Assembly: GCA_910576865.1 (NCBI GenBank)
Contig: CAJTKE010000017.1
Span: forward strand, 1-64,000
Length of the DNA stretch: 64,000 nucleotides
Direction: 5' to 3'
From: an uncultured Oscillibacter sp.
GTDB taxonomy: Bacteria > Bacillota > Clostridia > Oscillospirales > Oscillospiraceae
Shown: one piece after another, positions 7,783-16,778 of the stretch
How positions within the stretch are numbered: position 1 is the first letter of the stretch
How the letters are laid out: each line of letters begins with the position of its first letter
Program-made: the position numbers and the translations under genes
The notes under the pieces: generated by a model
Seen by the model: the letters and a program-made list of their open reading frames with translations, nothing else
What the model was told of the DNA's origin: nothing
Databases searched by the model: none

Positions 7783-9849
7783 TTACTGGAAGGTCAGCTC
7801 AAATCTCGCCCCCGGGTCCCCGGCGAAGACCACCAGGCCGTTCTCCGGCAGCTTGGCGGAGGTGCTGTCCCAGAGGACGGAGGAGGCCTCCACGTTGCCC
7901 TTGGCGTCGTAGACCCAGAAGCCGCCGTTCTCCGGAACCTGGACGGTCATGGTCCGTCCGGCGGTCTTGTCCCCCACCTTGTACCAACGGGCATTGCCGT
8001 CGGGCTGGATGGTGCAGGCGGCGGCGTCGTTCTTCCCGGCGGAGAGGTCCGGCACCGCGCCCAGGTCCAGGCCCACGGAGCCGTTGGAGCAGAGCATCCA
8101 GAGGGCGCCCTTCTCATCCCGGCGGAGCTCCACGTCGTAGCCGTCCCGCCCGGCGGTGCCGGGGGCCTGGACCACATAGCTGGCGTGGGTCTTGTCGTCG
8201 ATCCGCAGGTTCCCGATGTAGCCCGGGGCGTTCTCCATGGCCTCCTCCGCGTCTCCCAGCTCGCTCAGGGCCATGCCCAGGGACAGATAGACCTCGGAGG
8301 TGTACCGCTCGCTCACCGGCAGGAAGACGGTCCGGGCCATGGCCTCCTCCCAGCTCCGCTGGAGCTCCGGGTCGATCTCCCGGTCCGGCAGGCGCATGGC
8401 GCCGTAGTTGGACGTGGGCAGGCCCCCCAGGCCGGGAAGGGTGGAAAAGGCCCACTGGTAGAGATAGGTTTGCCCGTTGCTCTCCTTCACCAGGCGCAGG
8501 GCGGAGGTGCCGCCGCTGTCCCGGAAGGTGCCGTCGTCGTGGTAGGAGAAGGTTCGGGCGGGGAGGCTGGGGGTGTCGGGGAAGCTGAGGGACAGCGTGC
8601 CGTCCTCCGCCAGGGCCACCTTCATGACGGTCTGCCCGGCGTAATACCCGGCCAGGGGCTTCAGCTCCTGGGGCAGGGCCGCCTTCTTGGCGGCGGGCAG
8701 GCGGTAGCGGAGCTCCGCCACCTCCACGTCCTTCTCCCGCAGGGCCTCCAGCAGCATCTGGGACGCGGCCATCTCGTTGTAGGTGGACGCGCCGCCGGTG
8801 GAGAGGACCGCCGCCGCCAGCCTGTGCTCCGGCAGGACCACGAGGCCGGCGTGGTAGTAGCCGATGTCCCCGCCCTTCATCAGGGCGGTGATGCCGCTGG
8901 ACCCGAAGGGGTACCAGGCCGTGTGGTCCCAGCCCAGGCCGAAGGCCAGGGTGGTGGGATAGTTCTCCTTGGGCCAGACGCCCTTCTCACACTCGGCCAC
9001 GGCCATGGCGTCCCGGGAGGACTTTTTCAGGAGGGTGCTGTCCGTCAGCGCCCCGCCGAAGGCGGCCACGTCCTCCGGCGTCGCGTAGAGCCCGCCGGCG
9101 CCGATGACGCCCATGCACTCCTTGGGCAGGGGGGATTGAATGCCGGGCTGATGGATGGGGACCCGGCGGGACTCGAAGTTCTCGGCGGGGTCCCAGGTCT
9201 CCTCCAGGCCGGCGGGGTCAAAGATGTTCTCGTGGAGGTAGTCCATGAAGTTCATGTCCGTCACCGCCTCCACCACCAGCTGGGCCAGGGTGAAGCCGTC
9301 GTTGCAGTAGGTGCTGTAGGCTCCCGGGTCGGCCTTGAGCCGCTGGTGGGAGAGGATCTCCAGCAGGGAGTCCGTGGCCTGCTGGCTGGGGTCGCCGAAC
9401 AGCATGCCGCTGCCGAAGGAGGAGCCCATCAGACCCGAGGAGTGGTTCAGCAGCATGCGGACGGTGATGTCCTTGTACCGGGGGTCCGCCATTTTGAAGG
9501 AGGGCAGGTACTGGACCACGGGCTTGTCCAGGCTCAGCTTCCCCTTCTCCGCCAGCTGCATGACGGCCACGGTGGTGTAGATCTTGCTGACGGAGCCGAT
9601 GCAGTAGGCGTCGCCCACGCCGGCCTCCTTTCCGCTTCCCATCCGGGAGCCGGAGGAGATGATCTCCCCGTCCCGCCAGACGGCCCAGCCCACCTGACTG
9701 GCCTGAGAGCTGCTCAGGACCGCCACGGCGGCTTCCGCGGCGATGGCGTCCAGCCGGGACTCCTCCGCCGCGGCGGCGGGGAGAACGAGGCTGAGGCTCA
9801 GCGCCAGAGCCAGCAGCAGGGCGCCGAGGTTTTGCATTCTCTTCTTCAT
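7783..9849 (-). CDS. Secreted class C beta-lactamase-fold serine hydrolase
   Basis: 688 residues from the ATG at 9847-9849 (AAAGGAAA upstream); a longer open frame upstream lacks a ribosome site. Signal peptide residues 1-25 ending PAAAA. The catalytic SxxK is in CIGSVSKIYTT (Ser near residue 84) and the Tyr motif is STYCNDGF (YxN). The penicillin-binding-protein-like/class C fold spans about residues 30-390; the remaining ~300 residues are an unassigned beta-rich C-terminal extension. Such proteins act as D-amino peptidases, esterases or carboxypeptidases outside the membrane; true beta-lactam hydrolysis cannot be inferred. It is monocistronic. Confidence 0.85.
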   Translation of the reverse strand: MKKRMQNLGALLLALALSLSLVLPAAAAEESRLDAIAAEAAVAVLSSSQASQVGWAVWRDGEIISSGSRMGSGKEAGVGDAYCIGSVSKIYTTVAVMQLAEKGKLSLDKPVVQYLPSFKMADPRYKDITVRMLLNHSSGLMGSSFGSGMLFGDPSQQATDSLLEILSHQRLKADPGAYSTYCNDGFTLAQLVVEAVTDMNFMDYLHENIFDPAGLEETWDPAENFESRRVPIHQPGIQSPLPKECMGVIGAGGLYATPEDVAAFGGALTDSTLLKKSSRDAMAVAECEKGVWPKENYPTTLAFGLGWDHTAWYPFGSSGITALMKGGDIGYYHAGLVVLPEHRLAAAVLSTGGASTYNEMAASQMLLEALREKDVEVAELRYRLPAAKKAALPQELKPLAGYYAGQTVMKVALAEDGTLSLSFPDTPSLPARTFSYHDDGTFRDSGGTSALRLVKESNGQTYLYQWAFSTLPGLGGLPTSNYGAMRLPDREIDPELQRSWEEAMARTVFLPVSERYTSEVYLSLGMALSELGDAEEAMENAPGYIGNLRIDDKTHASYVVQAPGTAGRDGYDVELRRDEKGALWMLCSNGSVGLDLGAVPDLSAGKNDAAACTIQPDGNARWYKVGDKTAGRTMTVQVPENGGFWVYDAKGNVEASSVLWDSTSAKLPENGLVVFAGDPGARFELTFQ

Positions 9850-9986
9850 GTTCGGTTTCCTTTCCCGCCCCGGAACCGCCGGGGCGCTCCTGTGAATTGC
9901 CCTCTCAGGATACACCATCCACCAGGGGGAATGTCAAGGGTTTGGCGGTAAATTTTTCGGGGATTTTCCAGCGGGGGCCGTCCCCC

Positions 9987-10015
9987 TTGACGCCGGGGGC
10001 GGGACGTGGTATACT
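9987..10015 (+). promoter_or_regulatory. Sigma-A promoter of the ABC-F gene
   Basis: TTGACG (9987-9992), 17-base spacer, TATACT (10010-10015). It creates a leader of about 260 bases before the ABC-F start codon, occupying most of the gap between 9850 and 10281. Confidence 0.85.
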
Positions 10016-10045
10016 TCCCTTGAACAAATCGGAAGGGGTGGAAAA

Positions 10046-10066
10046 GTGAGAAACGCTTCCTGCTGA
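10046..10066 (+). CDS. Six-codon leader peptide
   Basis: GTG AGA AAC GCT TCC TGC TGA (MRNASC) follows GGAAGGGG early in the leader of the ABC-F gene. Short translated leaders that sense stalled ribosomes control many ABC-F and erm resistance genes. Drug-stalled ribosomes here could change folding of the leader downstream. This role is inferred from position only. Confidence 0.5.
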   Translation: MRNASC

Positions 10067-10219
10067 ACGCCGGACGAATGTGTCCTGGCTTCCGGCGCCG
10101 CGCTGGCGGGGCCGGGGCGGCGTCATGCCGTCAAGCGGGAAAGCCGACTCACCTCCGCCTCTTTGCGTCATAGTCCGCCCTGCCGCCCGTTTCCGGGGCG
10201 GCTTGCGCCGTGCTGTGAC

Positions 10220-10260
10220 GGGCCGCGGGAGGCTTTCCCGCGGCCCTTATTTTTATATTT
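10220..10260 (+). terminator. Attenuator-like terminator in the ABC-F leader
   Basis: An 11-bp GC stem (10220-10230 with 10236-10246) and the run TTATTTTTATATTT end just before the ABC-F ribosome site, so read-through is needed for expression. A second stem (10182-10188 with 10196-10202) lies upstream of it. Confidence 0.75.
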
Positions 10261-10281
10261 CACAGCAAGGAGATGACGCGT

Positions 10282-11742
10282 ATGTCTATGATCCAGGCGG
10301 ACGGCCTGACCTTTTCCTATCCCGGCAGTCCCGACCCCGTGTTTCGGGACGCCTGTTTTCAAATCGACACCGGCTGGCGGCTGGGTCTCGTGGGCCGGAA
10401 CGGCCGGGGAAAGACCACTCTGCTGCGGCTGCTGATGGGAGAATATCTCCATGAGGGGAATCTGATCTCCTCGGAACGCTTCGACTACTTCCCCAGCCCC
10501 GTCCCAGAACCAGAGCGGCTGACGGCAGAGGTCTTGGAGGACCTCTGCCCGGAGGCGGAGGGCTGGCGCTTCCCTAAGGAGCTGTCCCTGCTGGGCGTGG
10601 AGGAGGAGGCCTTGTGGAGGCCCTTTTCCACCCTTTCCAATGGGGAACGGACTAAGGTGCTGCTGTCGGCGCTCTTTTTGCGGGAGGGGCGCTTCCCCCT
10701 CATTGACGAGCCCACCAACCACCTGGACGCCCAGGGGCGGGAACTGGTCTCCGCCTATCTCCGGCGGCAGAGGGGCTTTATCCTGGTGTCCCACGACCGC
10801 CGCTTCCTGGACGGCTGCGTGGACCACATCCTGGCCCTGAACCGGGCGGACATCCAGGTCCAGGCTGGAAACTACAGCTCCTGGAAAGAGAACTTTGACC
10901 GGGTCCAGCGGTTCGAGGAGGCGAAAAACGAACGGCTCCAAAAAGACGTGCGGCGGCTTCAGAAAGCGGCCCGGCGGACCTCCGCCTGGTCCGACCGGGT
11001 GGAGTCCTCCAAAACCGGGGCCTATGACAAAGGCTTCGTGGGCCACAAGTCCGCCAAGATGATGAAACGGGCCAAGGCCCTGGAGGCCCGGCAGGAAAAG
11101 GCCCTGGAGGAAAAGCAGGGGCTTTTGAAAAACCGGGAGACGGCGGAGGCGCTGAAGCTCAGCCCCCTGGCCCACTACGCCAGGCGGCTGGTCTCCTGCT
11201 CGGAGCTAAGCTTGTGGTATGGAGACCGGCGGGTCTGCGGACCCCTGCGCTTCTCCCTGGAGCGGGGGGAGCGGATCGCCCTGGAGGGCCGGAACGGCAG
11301 CGGGAAGAGCAGCCTTTTGAAGCTGCTGCTGGGGCAGGATATCCGCCATGAGGGAACCTTGGACCAGGCCCCGGGGCTGAAGGTTTCCTACGTGCCCCAG
11401 GACACCTCGTTTCTCCGGGGGACCCTGGGGGACTTCATCCTGGAGCGGGGCATTGACGAGAGTCTGTTCAAGGCCATTCTGCGGAAGCTGGGCTTTTCCC
11501 GGGAGCAGTTTGACCGCCCTCTGGAGGACTACTCCGGCGGGCAGAAGAAAAAGACCCTCATCGCCGCCAGCCTCTGCGAACAGGCCCACCTGTATGTATG
11601 GGACGAGCCGCTGAACTTCGTGGACATCGACTCCCGCCTCCAGATCGAGGCGCTGCTGCGGGAGTTCGCCCCCGCCATGCTCTTCGTGGAGCACGACCGG
11701 GCTTTCCAGGAGGCCGTGGCCACCAGGGTCATCCGGCTGTAG
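10282..11742 (+). CDS. ABC-F ribosomal protection protein, Lsa/CplR-like
   Basis: 486 residues from the ATG at 10282, nine bases after AAGGAG; an in-frame ATG at 10273 touches the ribosome site and is unlikely. Two ABC domains without membrane segments: Walker A GRNGRGKTT and GRNGSGKSS, signatures LSNGERTK and YSGGQKKK, Walker B LIDEPTNHLD and VWDEPLNFVD, with a charged alpha-helical linker (about 210-300) that enters the ribosome. The opening MSMIQADGLTFSYPGS is typical of Lsa-type proteins. These displace lincosamides, pleuromutilins and streptogramin A from the peptidyl transferase centre; clostridial CplR is the closest described type I know. Expression is likely drug-induced through the attenuator. 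Confidence 0.88.
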   Translation: MSMIQADGLTFSYPGSPDPVFRDACFQIDTGWRLGLVGRNGRGKTTLLRLLMGEYLHEGNLISSERFDYFPSPVPEPERLTAEVLEDLCPEAEGWRFPKELSLLGVEEEALWRPFSTLSNGERTKVLLSALFLREGRFPLIDEPTNHLDAQGRELVSAYLRRQRGFILVSHDRRFLDGCVDHILALNRADIQVQAGNYSSWKENFDRVQRFEEAKNERLQKDVRRLQKAARRTSAWSDRVESSKTGAYDKGFVGHKSAKMMKRAKALEARQEKALEEKQGLLKNRETAEALKLSPLAHYARRLVSCSELSLWYGDRRVCGPLRFSLERGERIALEGRNGSGKSSLLKLLLGQDIRHEGTLDQAPGLKVSYVPQDTSFLRGTLGDFILERGIDESLFKAILRKLGFSREQFDRPLEDYSGGQKKKTLIAASLCEQAHLYVWDEPLNFVDIDSRLQIEALLREFAPAMLFVEHDRAFQEAVATRVIRL

Positions 11743-11750
11743 CGTGACAA

Positions 11751-11781
11751 AGAAGGGGGAGCTCTTTCGAGCTCCCCCTTG
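11751..11781. terminator. Terminator after the ABC-F gene
   Basis: Stem gggggagctc/gagctccccc with a four-base loop and adjoining A and T stretches; works between convergent genes. Confidence 0.75.
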
Positions 11782-11785
11782 CCGG

Positions 11786-12058
11786 TCAGATCAGCGCCAC
11801 GATGAGCCACAGCAGGCCGATGGCCGCCGCGCCCATGAGGGTGTAGACCGCCGGGCTCAGGTCCCGCCACGCCCGGCTGAATTTTCCGTGATCCCCCCCG
11901 GCGTAGTTCCGGGCCACCCGGCGGGCCTCCTCCACCAGCTCCCGGGAGGTGACCCCCTCCCCGGCGGCGTCGTTCCGCACGATGAAGATCGCCTGCTCGA
12001 AAAACCGCTGATCCGGGGAGTCCACCACGACCACCCGTCTGGAAATTCCTTTCACCAT
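11786..12058 (-). CDS. Small protein with one C-terminal membrane anchor
   Basis: 90 residues: a charged soluble part (residues 1-65) with VVVVDSPDQRFFEQAIFIVRND near the start, and one membrane segment near the C-terminus (about 70-88). I recall this as a small conserved protein of clostridia with no assigned function. The ATG at 12056-12058 has AGGAGG 12 bases upstream, a long spacing; a GTG directly after it is possible. It is monocistronic, convergent with the ABC-F gene. Confidence 0.65.
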   Translation of the reverse strand: MVKGISRRVVVVDSPDQRFFEQAIFIVRNDAAGEGVTSRELVEEARRVARNYAGGDHGKFSRAWRDLSPAVYTLMGAAAIGLLWLIVALI

Positions 12059-12132
12059 CTCGTGTGTATGCCTCCTGTCAGTGATGGTTTCATTTTTCCA
12101 GCCCCGGGGGAAAATTATACCTGAAACGGAAA

Positions 12133-12166
12133 AAGAGGAGGGGCGGAAACCCGCCCCTCCTTTTCT
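12133..12166 (-). terminator. Terminator of the arginine cluster
   Basis: Stem 12137-12146 with 12151-12160; on the minus strand it is followed by TCTTTTT directly after argF. Confidence 0.8.
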
Positions 12167-12167
12167 C

Positions 12168-13142
12168 TCATTTCATCAGCTCGTACATGACGGCCTTGAT
12201 GGTGTGCATCCGGTTCTCCGCCTCGTCGAAGACGATGGACCGGGGGGACTCGAAGACCTCGTCCGTCACCTCCATGGCCTCCCGGTTGAAGCGCTCGCCC
12301 ATCTCCTTGCCCACCTTGGTCTTGTGGTCGTGGTAGGCGGGGAGGCAGTGCATGAAGCGGCACCGGGGGCCCGCCGCGTCCATCAGGGCCTGGGTGACCT
12401 GATAGGGGCCCAGGGCGGCGATGCGCTCCGCCCAGACCTCCGCGGGCTCGCCCATGGAGACCCAGACGTCGGTATAGAGGACGTCCGCGCCCTGGACCGC
12501 CTCCATGGGGTCCTCGATAAACTCCAAAGATGCGCCGGTCTCCCTGGCGATGGCCCGGCAGGTTTCGACGAGGGCCTTGTCCGGCATGTAGGCCCCGGGG
12601 GCGCAGGCCACGAACTTCATGCCCATCTTGGCGCAGCCCACCATGAGGGAGTTCCCCATGTTGAACCGGGCGTCCCCCAGGTAGACCAGCTTCACCCCCT
12701 GGAGCTTCCCGAAGTGCTCCCGGATGGTGAGGAAGTCCGCCAGGATCTGGGTGGGGTGGAACTCGTCGGTGAGGCCGTTGAACACCGGGACCCCGGCGTG
12801 CTCCGCCAGCTCCTCCACGATGGTCTGGCCGAAGCCCCGGTACTCGATGCCGTCGTACATCCTTCCCAGCACCCGGGCGGTGTCGGCGATGGACTCCTTC
12901 ACGCCGATCTGGGAGCCCGTGGGACCCAGGTAGGTGCTGCCCATGCCCAGATCCCGGGCCGCCACCTCGAAGGCGCAGCGGGTCCGGGTGGAGGTCTTCT
13001 CAAAGATCAGGGCAACGTTTTTCCCCTCCAGGTATCTGTGGGGAATCCCGGCCTTCTTCTTGGCCTTCAGGTCCGCCGCCGTGTCCAGGAATTGCTGAAT
13101 CTCCGCCGGGGTGAAGTCCAGCAGCTTCAAAAAGTGCTTCAT
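12168..13142 (-). CDS. argF: Ornithine carbamoyltransferase
   Basis: 324 residues. It joins carbamoyl phosphate to ornithine to give citrulline, the sixth step of arginine synthesis. Motifs: STRTRC (about 55-60) binds carbamoyl phosphate, HPTQ (about 132-135), MHCLPAYH (about 271-278) carries the catalytic Cys. I start at the ATG at 13140-13142, nine bases after AGGAGG; an ATG three codons earlier overlaps the ribosome site. It is the last gene of the cluster, 160 bases after argD; the gap holds a long inverted repeat. Synthesis rather than catabolism is favoured because all biosynthetic genes are adjacent and no arcA or arcC is seen. Confidence 0.95.
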   Translation of the reverse strand: MKHFLKLLDFTPAEIQQFLDTAADLKAKKKAGIPHRYLEGKNVALIFEKTSTRTRCAFEVAARDLGMGSTYLGPTGSQIGVKESIADTARVLGRMYDGIEYRGFGQTIVEELAEHAGVPVFNGLTDEFHPTQILADFLTIREHFGKLQGVKLVYLGDARFNMGNSLMVGCAKMGMKFVACAPGAYMPDKALVETCRAIARETGASLEFIEDPMEAVQGADVLYTDVWVSMGEPAEVWAERIAALGPYQVTQALMDAAGPRCRFMHCLPAYHDHKTKVGKEMGERFNREAMEVTDEVFESPRSIVFDEAENRMHTIKAVMYELMK

Positions 13143-13166
13143 CAATGTCATCCTCCTGAAATCATG

Positions 13167-13300
13167 CAGGGGCGGACCTGCGTGTCCGCCCTTCTACAGA
13201 GAGTTCCCGGGGTTTGGGAGAAGGGCGGACACACAGGTCCGCCCCTACGGCGTTATCCCGGGGAAAACGGGCCGCCCAGGGGGCGGCCCCTACGTTTCCT
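13167..13300. repeat. Long inverted repeat and GC hairpins between argD and argF
   Basis: 28-base arms at 13167-13194 and 13220-13247 match except for one base. A further GC hairpin (ggccgccc with gggcggcc, about 13270-13290) follows. Such gggcggac-rich intergenic repeats appear to be dispersed elements in Oscillospiraceae, from memory. No coding sequence. Confidence 0.6.
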
Positions 13301-13302
13301 TC

Positions 13303-14481
13303 TCAGGCCAGGACCTTCTTCATGATCTCCAGCCCCTTGTCCATCTCGTCCTTGGTGATGACCAGGGGGGGCAGCAGCCGCATCCCCGGCCCGGCGGTGA
13401 GGACCAGCAGGCCGTTTTCAATCAGCTTGTTCGCGATGTCCTTGTTGGTCCAGCCCTCTTTGACCTCAATGCCGATCATGAGCCCCAGGCCCCGGGTCTT
13501 CCCGAAGCAGGGGAGATTCAGGGCCTCGATGCCCTGACGGAGGTAGGCGCCCTTTTCCCGCACCTCTTTCAGGAACGCGTCGCTGAGAACCTCCTGAACC
13601 ACCAGCCCGGCGGCGGCGCAGACGGGGTTGGCGCCGAACGTCGTGGCGTGCATCCCCGGGCCCAGCACGTCCCGGCATTTCTCATTGGCCAGAATGCCGC
13701 TCATGGGCAGGCCCCCGGCGATGCCCTTGGCGAAGGTGGCCGCGTCGGGGAGGATATCGTACTGCTGGAAGGCGAACAACGTGCCCGTCCGGCCCACGCC
13801 GGTCTGGACCTCGTCCACCAGGAGGAGCCAGTCCTTCTCGGCGCAGAGGGCTTCCACGGCCTTGACATAAGCCTTGTCCAGGGGCAGCACGCCGCCCTCC
13901 CCCTGGACCAGCTCCACCATGACGGCGCAGACGTCCCCCTGATCCTGGGCCTTGAGGGCGTCCAGGTCGTTGGCCGGGGCGTAGCGGAAGCCCTCGGTGA
14001 AGGGGAAGAAGTAGTTGTGGAACACGTCCTGGCCCGTGGCCTTCAGGGTGGTGATGGTCCGGCCGTGGAAGGAGTTCTTCAGGGTGACGATGGTGCTTCG
14101 GCCCTGGCCGTACTTGTCGAAGCTGTATTTTCTCGCCAGCTTGATCATGCCCTCGTTGGCCTCGCCGCCGCCGTTGGCGAAGAAGACGGCGCTCTCACCG
14201 GTGCGCTTGCAGAGGAGTTCCGCCAGCCTCGCCGGGGGCTCGGTGTAAAAGAGGTTGGAGGTGTGGCCCAGCTTTTCCGCCTGGGCCGCCACGGCCTCGG
14301 CCCAGGGCCGGTTTCCATAGCCCAGGGCGGTGACGCCGATGCCGCTGGTGAAGTCGATGTATTCCCGGCCCTCCGGGTCGTGGAGGGTGGCGCCCTCCCC
14401 GTGGTCCAGGACCACCGGGAAGCGGCCGTAGGTGTTCATGATATATTGATGGGTCAGGCTCTTGACGGCCTCGGATGTCAT
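13303..14481 (-). CDS. argD: Acetylornithine aminotransferase
   Basis: 392 residues, class III PLP aminotransferase. VDEVQTGVGRTG contains the cofactor-binding Asp region and ATFAKGIAGGLPMSG the Schiff-base Lys. It converts N-acetylglutamate semialdehyde to N-acetylornithine with glutamate. Its ATG overlaps the argB stop codon (ATGA), so translation is coupled; AAGGAGG lies inside the end of argB. Cluster context fixes the assignment over other class III enzymes. Confidence 0.95.
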   Translation of the reverse strand: MTSEAVKSLTHQYIMNTYGRFPVVLDHGEGATLHDPEGREYIDFTSGIGVTALGYGNRPWAEAVAAQAEKLGHTSNLFYTEPPARLAELLCKRTGESAVFFANGGGEANEGMIKLARKYSFDKYGQGRSTIVTLKNSFHGRTITTLKATGQDVFHNYFFPFTEGFRYAPANDLDALKAQDQGDVCAVMVELVQGEGGVLPLDKAYVKAVEALCAEKDWLLLVDEVQTGVGRTGTLFAFQQYDILPDAATFAKGIAGGLPMSGILANEKCRDVLGPGMHATTFGANPVCAAAGLVVQEVLSDAFLKEVREKGAYLRQGIEALNLPCFGKTRGLGLMIGIEVKEGWTNKDIANKLIENGLLVLTAGPGMRLLPPLVITKDEMDKGLEIMKKVLA

Positions 14482-15344
14482 AGGTCTTCCTCCTTTTTCA
14501 TCATGGTGCCGATGCCCTCGTCGGAGAGCAGCTCAATGAGGATGGAATGGGGGATGCGGCCGTCCAGGATGTGGACCCGCTCCACGCCGCCGTGGATGGC
14601 GTCCACGCAGCACTGCATCTTGGGGATCATGCCCCCGGAGATGACCCCCTCCTCCACCAGGGCCGGGACCTCCCGGGTACGGACCACGTGGATGAGGGTG
14701 TTCTCGTCCTTGGGGTCCCGGAGGAGGCCCCGGACGTCGGTGAGCAGGATCAGCTTCTCCGCCCCCAGGGCCTCCGCCAATCTGGCGGCGGCGGTGTCGG
14801 CGTTGATGTTGTAGGCCGTGTCCGCGTCCACCCCCTGGGCCACGGTGGAGACGATGGGGATGTATCCGTTCTCCAGAGCGCTTTTCACCGGCTCCGGGTT
14901 CACGCCGGTGATCCGGCCCACAAGGCCGTATTTCTCATCCATCTGCTCCGCCTGGAACAGCTGCCCGTCCATGCCGCACAGGCCCACGGCCCGGCCCCCC
15001 AGGCGGTTCAGCTGGGAGACCAGGTCCTTGTTGACCTTGCCGCAGAGGACGGCCTGGACGATGTCCATGGTGGTGACGTCGGTATACCGCAGGCCGTCCA
15101 CGAATCTGGACTCGTGGCCGATCATTTTCAGCATGGCGGAAATCTCCGGCCCGCCGCCGTGGACGGCCACCACCCGGATGCCCACCAGATTCAGCAGGAT
15201 GATGTCGCTCATGACGGCCCGGCGCAGCTCGTCGGAGATCATGGCGTTGCCGCCGTATTTCACCACGATGGTCTTGCCGGTGAATTTCTGAATGTAGGGC
15301 AGGGCCTCGATCAAAGTCCGGGCCTGCTGCTCGTGAGAGGACAA
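14478..15344 (-). CDS. argB: Acetylglutamate kinase
   Basis: 288 residues of the amino acid kinase fold. KYGGNAM near residue 30 and VHGGGPEIS near 65 bind ATP and substrate; GGMIPKM near 225 is also conserved. It phosphorylates N-acetylglutamate and is often the arginine feedback target. I choose the TTG at 15342-15344, nine bases after AAGGAG. An upstream in-frame TTG at 15378-15380 would add 12 residues but lacks a ribosome site and lies in a hairpin of the intergenic repeat. Confidence 0.93.
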   Translation of the reverse strand: MSSHEQQARTLIEALPYIQKFTGKTIVVKYGGNAMISDELRRAVMSDIILLNLVGIRVVAVHGGGPEISAMLKMIGHESRFVDGLRYTDVTTMDIVQAVLCGKVNKDLVSQLNRLGGRAVGLCGMDGQLFQAEQMDEKYGLVGRITGVNPEPVKSALENGYIPIVSTVAQGVDADTAYNINADTAAARLAEALGAEKLILLTDVRGLLRDPKDENTLIHVVRTREVPALVEEGVISGGMIPKMQCCVDAIHGGVERVHILDGRIPHSILIELLSDEGIGTMMKKEEDL

Positions 15345-15370
15345 AGGAACCCTCTCCTTTCCTTGGGGGT

Positions 15371-15537
15371 CCAGGGGCAAGCCCCTGGTTTTCCGCTCCT
15401 GGCGGAAAATAAAATGGAATCATTTTTGCGACGACATGCGCGTCACAAAAATTCCAAGACTCCAGCCACCTTGGGCGGCGTCACCAGTCCGCAGACTGGT
15501 GGGGGGAATCTGAAGGGGGGACGAAGTCCCCTCTTCA
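15371..15537 (-). repeat. Structured intergenic element, copy 1 (argJ-argB)
   Basis: Read on the operon strand it contains six consecutive stems, the first using the argJ stop region. A conserved core, attttattttccgcc side plus tttttgtgacgcgc, forms a hairpin with a nine-base loop. The same arrangement recurs at 19158-19331 with different stem sequences that still pair. The last stem (15371-15388) ends about ten bases before the argB ribosome site. Confidence 0.7.
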
Positions 15538-16761
15538 AGTCCGGTAGTCGCCGTTGATTTTAATGTAGTCATAGGTGATGTCGCAGCCCCAGCAGGTGCA
15601 CCCTCCGGAGCCCTCTCCCATGGCGATGAGGATGTCCACCTCGTCCTCCGTGAGGATTTTCCTGGCCAGGTCCTCGTCAAAGTCCAGCCCCCGGCCCGCC
15701 TTGCAGACCAGGATCTTCCCGGCGGGGGAGCCGAATTCCACGTCCACCTTCTCCGGGTCGAAGTCCTCCCCGGAGTAGCCCATGGCGCAGAGGACCCGGC
15801 CCCAGTTGGCGTCCGCGCCGAAGATGGCCGCCTTGGTCAGGGTGGAGGAGATGACGGACTTGGCGATGGTCTCGGCGCTCTTCTCGGACCTCGCCCCCTG
15901 GACGGCGCAGGTGATGAGGTGCCGGGCCCCCTCACCGTCCTTGGCCATCATCCGGGCCAGCTTGGTGCAGAGGGCTTTCAGCGCCTCCAGGAACGCGTCG
16001 TAGTCCGCTCCCCTGGCGGTGATGGGCGCGTTCCCCGCCAGGCCGTTGGCCAGGACGAGGCAGGTGTCGTTGGTGGAGGTGTCCCCGTCCACGCTGATCC
16101 GGTTGAAGCTGACCTGGACGGTCTCCAGCAGGGCGGCTTTGATCATTTCCGGGGAGATGGCGCAGTCCGTGGTCAGGAAGCAGAGCATGGTCCCCATGTT
16201 GGGGTGGATCATGCCGCTGCCCTTGGCCACGCCCCCCAGGCGGACGGTCTTCCCGTCCACGACAGTTTCCACCGCCGCCTCTTTCTTCACGGTGTCGGTG
16301 GTCATGATGGCGTGGCCCGCCGCGTCGCTTCCCTCCGCCGAGTGGTCCAGGGCGGCGCACAGCGCCGGGACCGCGGCCTCGATGGCCTCCACGTTGATCC
16401 GCTGGCCGATGACGCCGGTGGAGCTCACCAGCACGTCCTCCGATTTGCAGCCCAGGGCCTTGGCCGCGGCGGCGCACATCCGCTCCGCGTTTTCCTCCCC
16501 CTGGGGGGCGCAGGCGTTGGCGTTCCCGCTGTTGGCGATGACGGCCCGGGCCCGCCCGTTTTTCAGGTGCTGGAGGTCCACGTGGATGGGCGCGGCCTTG
16601 ACCACGTTCTTCGTGAACACCGCCGCCGCCGCGCAGTCCACGTCGGAGACGATGAGGGCCACGTCCTTCTTCCACTCCGCGTGGGTCTTGACCCCGGCGT
16701 GGATCCCCGCGGCCCGGAAGCCCTGGGCGGCGCAGACGCCGCCGTCGATGAATTTCAGCAT
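15535..16761 (-). CDS. argJ: Bifunctional glutamate N-acetyltransferase
   Basis: 408 residues. ArgJ moves the acetyl group from N-acetylornithine to glutamate, making the pathway cyclic; bifunctional forms also use acetyl-CoA. The self-cleavage site is GSGMIHPNMGTMLC near residue 185, where Thr is the nucleophile; the usual ATML is GTML here. NANACAPQGEENAERM and FNRISVDGDTSTNDT are other conserved blocks. The start ATG at 16759-16761 begins MLKFIDGG, 17 bases after argC. Upstream reading in the same frame is an artefact of high GC. Presence of argJ means no argE or argA is required. Confidence 0.95.
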   Translation of the reverse strand: MLKFIDGGVCAAQGFRAAGIHAGVKTHAEWKKDVALIVSDVDCAAAAVFTKNVVKAAPIHVDLQHLKNGRARAVIANSGNANACAPQGEENAERMCAAAAKALGCKSEDVLVSSTGVIGQRINVEAIEAAVPALCAALDHSAEGSDAAGHAIMTTDTVKKEAAVETVVDGKTVRLGGVAKGSGMIHPNMGTMLCFLTTDCAISPEMIKAALLETVQVSFNRISVDGDTSTNDTCLVLANGLAGNAPITARGADYDAFLEALKALCTKLARMMAKDGEGARHLITCAVQGARSEKSAETIAKSVISSTLTKAAIFGADANWGRVLCAMGYSGEDFDPEKVDVEFGSPAGKILVCKAGRGLDFDEDLARKILTEDEVDILIAMGEGSGGCTCWGCDITYDYIKINGDYRT

Positions 16762-16778
16762 ATCGTTTTCTCCCGTTC

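Noticed and set aside
8185..9951. 588-codon open frame antisense to the serine hydrolase
   Set aside because: Composition (Gly, His, Gln, Leu) is that of an antisense frame, and the opposite strand has clear catalytic motifs.
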